A DNA stretch of 11,919 nucleotides from Acidiferrobacteraceae bacterium (GTDB lineage: Bacteria; Pseudomonadota; Gammaproteobacteria; Acidiferrobacterales; Acidiferrobacteraceae). Positions 1 to 7,492 of the stretch are shown here, piece after piece. The notes below the pieces were generated by a model. It was given only the letters and a program-made list of their open reading frames with translations. It was not told the DNA's origin and made no database searches. Where the stretch lies: NCBI GenBank assembly GCA_027343725.1, contig DAHWKH010000021.1, positions 1 to 11,919 of the forward strand. The letters are read 5' to 3'. The position numbers and the translations under genes were made by a program. Position 1 is the stretch's first letter. Each line of letters begins with the position of its first letter.

Positions 1-3000
1 CGGCGCGCGACAATATCGACTTCAGCGGCTATGCGCGCGTCTCCCACGTGACAGACGCCACCGATTGGCGCGTCGAGTTGCCGTTTGTGGTGATCAGCCC
101 CGATACCGAGGAGGAGGTCGCGGGTCTCGTGCGCGGGTGCGTGGAACTCGGGCTCACGATCATCCCGCGCGGGGGTGGCACCGGATACACCGGGGGCGCC
201 GTGCCCTTGTATCCCGACACGGCGATCATCAATACCGAAAAGCTCGATCGCATCGGAGACGTCCGCTTGGTGTCGCTGCCCGGGGTCCCGGCCCCGGTCC
301 CGACCATCCGCGCCGGCGCGGGTGTTGTGACCGTGCGCGTGACGGAGGCGGCGGAACGGGAGGACTTGGCGTTCGCGGTCGATCCGACCTCGCAGGATGC
401 CTGCACCATCGGCGGCAACGTGGCCATGAACGCCGGCGGCAAGAAGGCGGTCCTCTGGGGGACGACCCTCGACAACCTGGCCTCCTGGCGGATGGTGACG
501 CCCGACGGCGACTGGTTGTCGGTGGAGCGTTTGCAGCACAATCTCGGGAAGATCCATGAGCAGGCCGAGGTCGCGTTTCGGATCAGCCGCTATGAAAGCG
601 ACGGAGTGACGCCCAAGGGGGCGTCCGAGGTCTTGACGGTCCCCGGCGCGAGCCTGCGGCGCGTGGGCCTCGGAAAGGACGTCACCGACAAGTTTCTCGC
701 CGGACTCCCCGGTATCCAAAAGGAAGGCTGCGACGGACTGATCACCTCGGCGGTCTTCATCCTGCACCCGAAACCCCGGTGGATGCGAACCGTGTGCCTC
801 GAATTCTTCGGTTCGGATTTACGCAGGGCCGTGCCGGCCATAACCGATATCAAGTCCTACCCCGACACCCACCCGGGGGTCGCGCTCGCCGGCCTTGAGC
901 ATCTCGACGAGCGCTATTTGCGGGCGGTGCGTTACAGCACCAAGGCGCCGAGGCGCGAGCGCCCGAAGATGGTGCTCCTGTGCGATATCGCGGGCGACGA
1001 GGAAAAGGCCGTGGGCGAGGCCGCGGCCGCGATCGTGCGGCTGGCCAACGCCCGCGGCGGCGAGGGTCACGTCGCCGTGAGCGCGGAGGCGCGCCGGCGC
1101 TTCTGGGCGGATCGCGCGCGCACCGCCGCCATCGCCTCGCACACCAACGCCTTCAAGATCAACGAAGACGTCGTGATCCCGCTCGAGCGTCTCGCGGACT
1201 ACAGCGAGGGGATCGAGCGGATCAACATCGAACAGTCCCTGGATAACAAGATCCGGGTGGTCGAGGAAATGTTGCAGGCACTCGCCGACGATCCGAGTCC
1301 AGGCGCGCCAGCCGAGATCGACGCGAGCGCCGAGACCACGGCCATCGCGGCGGCAAAGGCCACGGCCTTCCGGGATCACCTCGAGGGCGTGCTGAGGCGC
1401 TGGAAGGGGATCCGCGGTGCCTTGGACGAGCCGCTTGCACGCTGCGCGGCCTGGGTCACGCCCGAGATTGCAAGCCGCGCGCGGCCCGAGGACCCTCTGG
1501 TGACGCTTCTGCTGCGCCGGGATCTGCGCATCTCCTATCGAGAGGAGGTGGCGCGCGCGTTAGAAGACATCTTCGCCGGTCACGATCTCGCGGCGATGCG
1601 GCGGCGCTTCGAGGCGATTCATGAACGCGTGCTCACGAGCCGGCTCTTCGTGGCCCTGCACATGCACGCCGGGGATGGGAACGTCCATACGAACATCCCC
1701 GTCAACTCCAACGACTACGAGATGCTGCACGCGGCCGACGCCATCGTCGCGCGCGTCATGCGGCTCGCGCAAGACCTCGGGGGTGTGATCTCGGGCGAGC
1801 ACGGGATCGGCCTGACCAAGATGCGCTACCTCGCACCCGAGGCGATCGCGGCCTTCGCCGCCTACAAGGAGCGGGTGGATCCTCAAGGGCGTTTCAACCG
1901 CGGGAAACTGCTGGCCGGATCCGGACTCGCGCGCGCATACACGCCGTCTTTGCGGCTTGTGTCCCAAGAGGCGCTGATTTTGGAGCGCAGCGAACTCGGG
2001 GGGTTGAACGACGCCATCCGCAACTGTCTGCGCTGCGGCAAGTGCAAGCCGGTGTGCACGACGCATGTGCCGCGCGCCAACCTCCTGTATTCGCCGCGCA
2101 ACAAGATCCTCGCGACCGGTCTTGTCATCGAGGCCTTCCTCTACGAGGAGCAGACGCGCCGCGGCATCTCGCTCCACCACTTCGATGCCATGAACGACAT
2201 CGCCGACCATTGCACCGTGTGCCATAAATGCCTGGCGCCGTGCCCGGTCGACATCGATTTCGGGGACGTGTCGATCCGCATGCGCAATATCCTGCGCGCG
2301 CGCGGGCAAAAGCGCGCAAGCCTCGGCACGCGCGCGTCGATGGCGTTCCTGAACGCGACCGATCCCGGGACCATACGCGCCTTGCGCGCGGGCCTCATCG
2401 GCTGGGGCTACAAGGCCCAACGCCTGGGGCACGAGGTGGCGGGCAAGATTCCGGCGCTGACGCGCCGCAAACGGCCGCGGGCGACGACCGGCCGGACGCC
2501 GGTGCCGGCCCAAGTGGTGCATTTTTTGAAAAAGCCGCTGCCGGCGCAGGTGCCGCGCCAGACCATGCGCGCGCTCCTGGGCGTCGAGGATACCAAGACC
2601 GTGCCGATTCTGCGCGATCCGCAGAAGGTGCACGAGGACTCGGATGCGGTGTTTTACTTCCCGGGTTGCGGTTCCGAGCGGCTCTTCAGTCAAGTGGGGC
2701 TTGCGACGCTCGCGATGCTCTATGAGGTGGGTGCGCAAACGGTCCTGCCGCCCGGTTATCTCTGTTGCGGCTATCCGCAGACCGCAAGCGGCGACGAGGG
2801 TCGCGGGCGCGCGATCACGACCGACAACCGGGTGTTGTTCCATCGCGTGGCCAATACCCTCAATTACCTCGACATCAAGACCGTGATCGTCTCGTGCGGG
2901 ACCTGCATGGACCAGCTCCTCAAGTATGAATTCGAGCAGATTTTCCCGGGATGCCGGTTGCTCGACATCCATGAATATCTCATGGAGAAGGGGGTCCGGG

Positions 3001-3434
3001 TGGCGGACGTGGACGGCGTGCGCTATCTGTATCACGACCCGTGTCATACCCCGATGAAGACCCACAACCCGCTCGCGGTCGCGGGTGCGCTCATGGGCGC
3101 GCCGGTCGCCTTGTCGGATCGCTGCTGCGGGGAGGCCGGGACGTTCGCGGTAGCGCGACCCGATATCGCGACCCAGGTCCGGTTTCGAAAAGAGGAGGAG
3201 TTGCGCAAGGGCATCCGGGAGCTCACGGGCGAGGAGCGCGCGACCCAAGGGCGCGCCAAAATCCTCACCTCGTGTCCGGCCTGTCTCCAAGGTCTCGATC
3301 GCTATCGCGAGGACACCGGACTCGACGCCGACTACATCGTCGTCGAGTTGGCGCGCAAGCAGCTCGGGAGCGACTGGCAGGAGCGGTTCGTGAAGGCGGC
3401 ACGCGCGGGCGGCATCGAGCGCGTCTTGTTGTGA
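1..3434 (+). CDS. FAD-linked and Fe-S 2-hydroxyacid dehydrogenase-like oxidoreductase (DUF3683 type), 5' end outside window
   Basis: Probable flavin-dependent dehydrogenase of a D-2-hydroxyacid (D-lactate- or D-2-hydroxyglutarate-like substrate) that would pass electrons through Fe-S centres to the respiratory chain. The frame is open from base 3 and already reads family-like sequence (ARDNIDFSGYARVSH) before the GTG at 48, so that GTG is an internal valine and the true start lies upstream. Domains in order: the FAD-binding PP-loop PRGGGTGYTGG (165-197); DPTSQDACTIGGN with NAGGKK; the VAO-type C-terminal domain with HMHAGDGNVH (about 1659-1688) and GEHGIGLTKM; two ferredoxin-like motifs, CxxCxxCxxxC from 2025 and CxxCxxCxxxCP from 2211; then two GlpC/HdrB-type cysteine-rich (CCG) domains, with cysteines at about 2667, 2763-2768 and the SCGTC motif, and at about 3042, 3123-3128 and 3273-3282. 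The overall plan resembles E. coli YdiJ and DUF3683 proteins. The substrate cannot be read from the sequence. No frameshift or missing cysteine was seen. Confidence 0.9.
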   Translation, partial: ARDNIDFSGYARVSHVTDATDWRVELPFVVISPDTEEEVAGLVRGCVELGLTIIPRGGGTGYTGGAVPLYPDTAIINTEKLDRIGDVRLVSLPGVPAPVPTIRAGAGVVTVRVTEAAEREDLAFAVDPTSQDACTIGGNVAMNAGGKKAVLWGTTLDNLASWRMVTPDGDWLSVERLQHNLGKIHEQAEVAFRISRYESDGVTPKGASEVLTVPGASLRRVGLGKDVTDKFLAGLPGIQKEGCDGLITSAVFILHPKPRWMRTVCLEFFGSDLRRAVPAITDIKSYPDTHPGVALAGLEHLDERYLRAVRYSTKAPRRERPKMVLLCDIAGDEEKAVGEAAAAIVRLANARGGEGHVAVSAEARRRFWADRARTAAIASHTNAFKINEDVVIPLERLADYSEGIERINIEQSLDNKIRVVEEMLQALADDPSPGAPAEIDASAETTAIAAAKATAFRDHLEGVLRRWKGIRGALDEPLARCAAWVTPEIASRARPEDPLVTLLLRRDLRISYREEVARALEDIFAGHDLAAMRRRFEAIHERVLTSRLFVALHMHAGDGNVHTNIPVNSNDYEMLHAADAIVARVMRLAQDLGGVISGEHGIGLTKMRYLAPEAIAAFAAYKERVDPQGRFNRGKLLAGSGLARAYTPSLRLVSQEALILERSELGGLNDAIRNCLRCGKCKPVCTTHVPRANLLYSPRNKILATGLVIEAFLYEEQTRRGISLHHFDAMNDIADHCTVCHKCLAPCPVDIDFGDVSIRMRNILRARGQKRASLGTRASMAFLNATDPGTIRALRAGLIGWGYKAQRLGHEVAGKIPALTRRKRPRATTGRTPVPAQVVHFLKKPLPAQVPRQTMRALLGVEDTKTVPILRDPQKVHEDSDAVFYFPGCGSERLFSQVGLATLAMLYEVGAQTVLPPGYLCCGYPQTASGDEGRGRAITTDNRVLFHRVANTLNYLDIKTVIVSCGTCMDQLLKYEFEQIFPGCRLLDIHEYLMEKGVRVADVDGVRYLYHDPCHTPMKTHNPLAVAGALMGAPVALSDRCCGEAGTFAVARPDIATQVRFRKEEELRKGIRELTGEERATQGRAKILTSCPACLQGLDRYREDTGLDADYIVVELARKQLGSDWQERFVKAARAGGIERVLL

Positions 3435-3583
3435 TCGCGGAACGAACACTCGGGGGGTCGTGAGGGACCGGCGATTGAACGCGCGTCCCGGAAAGCCCAA
3501 CACGGGATTGCGGTGAGCGCCGCCGCGAAGCCCGCGGCCAGGCGATCGCGCGCGCCAAACACACCCGGCGTCCGGACAGCGCG

Positions 3584-3613
3584 AAAAAAAAGCGGCGCCG
3601 TAGCGCCGCTTTT
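3584..3613. terminator. Bidirectional rho-independent terminator between convergent genes
   Basis: A perfect hairpin: AAAAGCGGCGC at 3588-3598, loop CGTA, GCGCCGCTTTT at 3603-3613 (11 paired bases, 7 of them G-C). On the minus strand it lies 15 bases past the htrA stop codon and is followed by eight U residues (A run 3584-3591), so it is a strong terminator for htrA. On the plus strand only four T residues follow, so it is a weaker terminator for the upstream oxidoreductase gene. The rest of 3435-3628 shows no gene. Confidence 0.88.
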
Positions 3614-3628
3614 CGTCGCTTTCGCCGC

Positions 3629-5050
3629 TCAGCGGAGCGTGATCACGATATAGAGGCTCTGTTTCCCATGGCGCACGAGCACCGGTATCGGTGTCGATGC
3701 GGGCAGATGCGCCACGATGTGCTGCAACTCTCTCGGGCTTGTCACGGATTCGCCCGCGATCTCCTGAATGACCATGCCCGGGGCAATGCCCGCGGACTCC
3801 GCCGGACCCGGACTCGTGCTCAAGACCACCACCCCGTGATGAATGTCCATGGAGGTGAGGGCCTCGGGTGTGAGCGGGCCGACCTCCATATGCATGCGCG
3901 GGATGTTCTGGTTGTGGCTCACGGACGTGCGCATGTTCTTGGGCAGCGTCCCGATGGCCACCGGGATCGTGAGCGCATGCCCATTGCGCATGACGCCCAC
4001 CGGCACGCGCTCTCCGGGACGCGTCGTGCCCACGAGCGGCGGCAACTGGCCGACGCTGTATATGGGCTTGTTGTCATAGGTGATGATGACATCGCCCGGC
4101 TTCAGGCCGGCCTTGGCGGCCGGGCTGTTGTGAACGACGCTTGCGATGAGCGCGCCGACCGGTTCTTTCAGGTGCATGGCGCGCGCCATTTGCCCGGTCA
4201 CCCCCTGCACTTCGACGCCGAGCCATCCGAAATGGATCGCGTGATGGTGCTCGAGGGCGCGCACCACGCGCATGGCGGTGTCGATCGGGATCGAGAACGA
4301 CAATCCCATATAACCGCCGTTGTTCGTGTAGATCTGGTCGTTGATGCCGACCACCTGGCCTGCCATGTTGAAGAGCGGCCCGCCGGAGTTGCCGGGGTTG
4401 ATCGGAACGTCGCTCTGGATGAACGGGATGTATTCGTCGTCGGAGAGCGGTCGATTGACCGCGCTCACGACGCCTTGGGTTACGGTGTTATAGAAGCCGA
4501 AGGGCGCGCCGACCGCCAGCAGCCATTGCCCCACCTGCAGCTTGCTCGAGCGACCGAGCGGCACGACCGGCAGATGGTGTGCCTTGATCCTCAAAAGGGC
4601 CGTATCGTAGCGCACCGAGAGGCCCACGAGCTTCGCCTTGTACACGTGATGGTTCGAGAGACCGACCAGGATATGGCTCGCCCCGCGCACCACATGCGCG
4701 GCCGTGACGATATAGCCGGAGTGGCTGATGATGAAGCCTGAACCCAGGGATTCGATCTTTTCCTGCTGGCCGCCATGGCTCTGCGGCGCGAAAAAGTGCT
4801 TGAAAAACGGGTAGAACGGCGAGTTGGGTGGCAACGGGTTGGACGGCATGTGGCTGTGCACCATTTTGGTGCTGGTGCTACTGATGTTGACGACCGCCGG
4901 ACCGTATTGCTTGATGATGGGGGTAAAATCCGGAAGGGCGACCAGAGACTGTCCCGCCCAAGCCGCCGATCCCGCAAGCGCCCACAGCGCTGTCGCCAGT
5001 GCGATGGTCCACCGACGGCTAAGGTGCGATCGGTCTTTCAAATGACCCAT
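3629..5050 (-). CDS. Periplasmic serine endoprotease HtrA/DegP-like, two PDZ domains
   Basis: HtrA/Do-family chaperone-protease that degrades or refolds damaged envelope proteins. The start at 5050 is chosen because GAGGAG (5062-5057 on the minus strand) lies 6 bases before the ATG and the product then begins with a signal peptide: basic RRW, a hydrophobic stretch at about 15-30, and likely cleavage after AWA (residue 32). A longer reading from 5230 would bury the signal peptide. The 473-residue product has the catalytic triad H119 (TAAHVV), D149 (RYDTALL) and S222 (PGNSGGP). PDZ1 is at about 265-355 and PDZ2 at about 385-470, the normal DegP/DegQ layout. The segment at about 65-95 (proline, phenylalanine and histidine rich) matches the LA-loop region. 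The protein has 27 histidines (5.7%), unusually many. It is the last gene of the minus-strand group and has its own 229-base leader and terminator. DegP versus DegQ versus MucD cannot be settled here. Confidence 0.95.
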   Translation of the reverse strand: MGHLKDRSHLSRRWTIALATALWALAGSAAWAGQSLVALPDFTPIIKQYGPAVVNISSTSTKMVHSHMPSNPLPPNSPFYPFFKHFFAPQSHGGQQEKIESLGSGFIISHSGYIVTAAHVVRGASHILVGLSNHHVYKAKLVGLSVRYDTALLRIKAHHLPVVPLGRSSKLQVGQWLLAVGAPFGFYNTVTQGVVSAVNRPLSDDEYIPFIQSDVPINPGNSGGPLFNMAGQVVGINDQIYTNNGGYMGLSFSIPIDTAMRVVRALEHHHAIHFGWLGVEVQGVTGQMARAMHLKEPVGALIASVVHNSPAAKAGLKPGDVIITYDNKPIYSVGQLPPLVGTTRPGERVPVGVMRNGHALTIPVAIGTLPKNMRTSVSHNQNIPRMHMEVGPLTPEALTSMDIHHGVVVLSTSPGPAESAGIAPGMVIQEIAGESVTSPRELQHIVAHLPASTPIPVLVRHGKQSLYIVITLR

Positions 5051-5056
5051 GTCGAT

Positions 5057-5062
5057 CTCCTC
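5057..5062 (-). promoter_or_regulatory. Ribosome binding site deciding the htrA start
   Basis: GAGGAG on the minus strand, 6 bases before the ATG at 5050. It supports this ATG over the upstream in-frame one at 5230, which would put 60 non-family residues in front of the signal peptide. Confidence 0.8.
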
Positions 5063-5117
5063 ATAATCGTAAATCCCGAGCGCTGCATGCCCAACGGCCT
5101 TCTTCGCCCTTCCCGAG

Positions 5118-5136
5118 GTCCCCTCGTTCAGGGGAC
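5118..5136. repeat. Inverted repeat in the htrA leader
   Basis: A perfect 7-base inverted repeat, GTCCCCT (5118-5124) and AGGGGAC (5130-5136), with a 5-base loop. It lies between the proposed htrA promoter and its start codon, so it could form a hairpin in the 5' untranslated region. There is no U run. Its role is unknown. Confidence 0.4.
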
Positions 5137-5146
5137 GCCCCACGGC

Positions 5147-5174
5147 TTTGAGTACCGAGTCGCCCGCTTGTTCC
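5147..5174 (-). promoter_or_regulatory. Candidate sigma-E-type promoter for htrA
   Basis: Reading the minus strand, GGAACAA (5174-5168) is followed after exactly 16 bases by TCAAA (5151-5147). The known RpoE consensus is roughly GGAACTT, 16 bases, then TC-A-rich. The -35 matches 5 of 7 positions, and degP is a classic RpoE target. Transcription would start near 5140, leaving a leader of about 90 bases. This is a pattern match by eye only. A weaker sigma-70-like alternative (TTGGGG, 17 bases, TAACAT) lies further upstream, within about 5200-5230. Confidence 0.4.
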
Positions 5175-5215
5175 CCTCCGGGGCGAGTCGGATCCGTTTT
5201 TATGTTACGCCAGTC

Positions 5216-5254
5216 CGCCAGGGTCCCCAAGTCTTGCCGGTCCCACCCCTGGCG
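5216..5254. repeat. Inverted repeat downstream of the DUF445 gene
   Basis: CGCCAGGG (5216-5223) and CCCTGGCG (5247-5254) form a perfect 8-base inverted repeat with a 23-base loop. On the minus strand it begins about 25 bases after the DUF445 stop codon. No T run follows, so it may be a weak or factor-dependent terminator, an RNA-processing hairpin, or chance in GC-rich DNA. Confidence 0.3.
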
Positions 5255-5279
5255 ATCCGCTCATCACCTGCGCTCGGAT

Positions 5280-6575
5280 TCAATGCCATAGCTGGCTTGC
5301 GGTGTAGATCACAAGACCCACGAACCCGCCCACGAGAGTCCCGTTCAAGCGGATGAATTGGAGGTCGCGCCCGATACTGAGTTCGATCTGGTCCACCATG
5401 AATGCGTCGTTCCAGGCTTCGACTTGGGCGGTGATGAAAAGGCCGATGCTGCGGCCGTATTTCGCCACGAGCGGCGCGGCGAGTCCCGCCAGCTGGCGAT
5501 CGACCCACAGATGGAGGCGGGTGCGTCGCGCGTACGCCTGCGCGAAATCGCGGATCACGGCCGCCAAGTGCTCGGTCAGGGCCCCCCGGGGGTCGCGGGC
5601 CTGGTCATCGAGCCAGCACCTCACGTCCTCCCAGAGGGCCCCGATGGCCTCCTGGGTCGCCGGCTCGCAGGCCCACTCGGCTTGCAGGGCGCTCAGTTGC
5701 GAGCGGAAGGCCGCGTCGTTTTGCAGGCGGTCACAGAGATCGATCACCGCGGCATCGAAGCGCCGCCTGAGGACGTGGTCGCGGTCGGAGCGCACCGCGT
5801 CCAGGACCGTCTGCAGCGCCTCGTAAAGGCGCTGAAAGATGGCGCGACCCAGGCGCTCGTCGAGATTCAGCGTGGAGGGGACGAACTCCATGTGGCGGGC
5901 GATGGCGCGCACCAATTCCTCGCGCACGTCCTCGTGCTGAAGGAACTGGCTCAATTGCGTCAGGGCCTCGTCGAGCAAGGCCTGGTGGCGCCCGCTTTCG
6001 GTGAGGAGGCGCAGGACGCGCGCGACGAGCGCGCTCGTGTCCCAGCGGCCCAACTGCCGCGCGGCCGTGTCTTTGACGAAGAGGCGTACGGACTCCCGGT
6101 CGAGGCTCGCGACGACGCGCGCGATGAGTTCGCGGGTGAGATCGAGGAGGCGCGCGGCGTTCGCGGGCCGCGAGACCCACTTCGCCAGGCGCCGGCCCGG
6201 GGTGAATTTGCGGATGCCGTCTTCGATCTTTTCGCTGGTCAGAAAGCGGCTCTGGATGAAGTCCCCGAGGGTCGCCGCGATCCGCGCCTTGTTGCGCGGG
6301 ATGATGGCGGTGTGCGGGAGCCTCACGCCCATCGGATGACGAAAGAGCGCGACCACCGCGAACCAGTCCGCGAGCGCCCCGACCATGGACGCTTCCGAGA
6401 AGGCCGCGACGTAATGCAGCCACGGGTGTCCCGGCAGGGCCAGGCGGGCGCCGATGTAGGCGAGCGTCGCGGCGACGAGAAAGCCCAGTGCGAGCCTCTG
6501 GGCCCGCTGAAGCCGGGCCCGCTTGGTCGCGTCCGAGGAGGAGGGCGGGCGCGCTCGTGTCGGAATCAGCGCCAT
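5280..6575 (-). CDS. DUF445 family membrane-anchored protein (YjiN-like)
   Basis: A 431-residue member of the DUF445 family, which includes E. coli YjiN; the molecular function of the family is not established. Visible features are a basic N-terminus, a first membrane segment at about 28-47 (LALGFLVAATLAYIG), and the conserved family signature at about 59-100 (EASMVGALADWFAVVALFRH, then PHTAIIPRNK). A long, mostly helical charged region follows, and a C-terminal membrane segment lies at about 410-430 (TLVGGFVGLVIYTAS). This layout places a large soluble domain between two membrane anchors. The start at 6575 gives the usual family N-terminus but has only a weak Shine-Dalgarno sequence. The gene follows the LysE-family gene by 57 bases on the same strand, so co-transcription is likely. 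The gap of 229 bases to htrA suggests htrA is also transcribed separately. Confidence 0.88.
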   Translation of the reverse strand: MALIPTRARPPSSSDATKRARLQRAQRLALGFLVAATLAYIGARLALPGHPWLHYVAAFSEASMVGALADWFAVVALFRHPMGVRLPHTAIIPRNKARIAATLGDFIQSRFLTSEKIEDGIRKFTPGRRLAKWVSRPANAARLLDLTRELIARVVASLDRESVRLFVKDTAARQLGRWDTSALVARVLRLLTESGRHQALLDEALTQLSQFLQHEDVREELVRAIARHMEFVPSTLNLDERLGRAIFQRLYEALQTVLDAVRSDRDHVLRRRFDAAVIDLCDRLQNDAAFRSQLSALQAEWACEPATQEAIGALWEDVRCWLDDQARDPRGALTEHLAAVIRDFAQAYARRTRLHLWVDRQLAGLAAPLVAKYGRSIGLFITAQVEAWNDAFMVDQIELSIGRDLQFIRLNGTLVGGFVGLVIYTASQLWH

Positions 6576-6632
6576 CGGCCTAGCATAGCCCGGCCGTGGC
6601 GGCCTTGTCCCGCGTCTTCCGATGGGGGCGTC

Positions 6633-7274
6633 TCAATGCCAGGAGACGGTTCCGTGGATCAGCAAGCGACCCGCGCTGACGAGCGCGACGATGCCGAGCG
6701 CGATGATCACGAGCGCCGAGATGCGGTTGATGATCACGAGCGTGTGGCCGTGCAGGCGGCTGTGGAGGTGCGCGGTGGTGAGGCTCAAGATGATCCACCA
6801 CAGGAAACAGCCGGCAAAGAGCCCGCCGATCGTGAGCAGAAGCCGGGTCGTGTCGGCGTGGGCCAGGTGCAAGGTCGTGAAGACGACGATGAAAAAGAGG
6901 ATGGTCAAGGGGTTTGCGAGCGTCAGCAGGGTCGCCGAGACATAGTTCCAGGCCAATCCCCGCCCGCTGTAGCGGTGGCCGGATGTGTGCCGGATGGGCC
7001 GGAAAAACAAGGCCCGCCCCCCGAACCAGAGGCATAAAAGCGCCGCTCCGAGGTGGACCCAGAAGCGGGTGCTCGCCAAAAACCGCGAGACCACGTTGAG
7101 ACTGAGTCCGGCCAGCGCCCCGTAAAAGGCGTCGGCGCTCGCGGCCCCGGCACCGCTCAAGATTCCGGCGAATCGCCCTTGTGTCAGCGTTCGTTGGATC
7201 GTCAACAAGCCGACCGGCCCAATGGGCGCGGACGTGATAACGCCGATCAAGAGTCCCAACAGAAACGGTTCCAT
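6633..7274 (-). CDS. LysE/RhtB-family amino-acid exporter
   Basis: An inner-membrane exporter of the LysE superfamily, whose known members pump out basic or neutral amino acids and related metabolites. The 213-residue length and roughly six hydrophobic segments (about 2-24, 37-60, 72-90, 113-135, 147-168, 185-205) are typical. The N-terminal family motif is clear: GVITSAPIGPVGLLTIQRTL, then GRFAGILSGAGAASADAFYG. The ANPLTILFF segment at about 120-128 is also characteristic. The ATG at 7274 was chosen because GAGG precedes it at good spacing and the first membrane segment starts at once; an upstream in-frame start at 7379 would add 35 polar residues. It is divergent from a LysR-type regulator gene, the arrangement of lysE/lysG and argO/argP, and is followed by the DUF445 gene. 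The substrate is unknown. Confidence 0.9.
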   Translation of the reverse strand: MEPFLLGLLIGVITSAPIGPVGLLTIQRTLTQGRFAGILSGAGAASADAFYGALAGLSLNVVSRFLASTRFWVHLGAALLCLWFGGRALFFRPIRHTSGHRYSGRGLAWNYVSATLLTLANPLTILFFIVVFTTLHLAHADTTRLLLTIGGLFAGCFLWWIILSLTTAHLHSRLHGHTLVIINRISALVIIALGIVALVSAGRLLIHGTVSWH

Positions 7275-7321
7275 GCCACCTCGCCCCACGCGCCGCCCGG
7301 ATTGAGTGGCATCGCTGTCGC

Positions 7322-7342
7322 GGCGCCCCCCGATTGGGCGCC
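7322..7342. promoter_or_regulatory. Inverted repeat in the LysE-LysR intergenic region, possible operator
   Basis: GGCGCCC (7322-7328) and GGGCGCC (7336-7342) form a perfect inverted repeat with a 7-base spacer, in the 218-base gap between the divergent exporter and regulator genes. LysR-type regulators usually bind dyads in such gaps, so this may be an operator. It lacks the T-N11-A core usual for the family, so the assignment is weak. A poor sigma-70-like plus-strand match (TTGGGC, 16 bases, TATCCT at 7356-7361) overlaps it. Confidence 0.3.
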
Positions 7343-7492
7343 CCGACTGGACCCGTATCCTAAAGGGGCAGCGTCCCAAAGGCTAGACGATGCGCGACAC
7401 CTCCTGCAAGGGTGCGTGACGAACTGGCCGCGTGGCGGGCAGTCGGTGTAAAGTGGCGCCCCGGGATTCCGGTGAGCAGGGGCAACGACGGC

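Noticed and set aside
1560..3503. A 647-codon open frame on the minus strand.
   Set aside because: It lies antisense to the well-supported Fe-S/flavin oxidoreductase. Its translation is arginine, histidine and alanine rich with no recognisable domain, a usual by-product of GC-rich coding DNA.
3668..4741. A 357-codon plus-strand open frame.
   Set aside because: It is antisense to htrA, and its many histidine, arginine and aspartate codons are the complement of the htrA reading frame. No domain is visible.
5051..5230. A 60-residue N-terminal extension of HtrA from an ATG at 5230.
   Set aside because: It would put the signal peptide in the interior, it lacks family similarity, and the ATG at 5050 has a good ribosome binding site. 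The proposed promoter and leader occupy this stretch.
5358..7037. A 559-codon open frame on the plus strand.
   Set aside because: It is antisense to the DUF445 and LysE genes, low in complexity and charged, and crosses two real genes and their gap.
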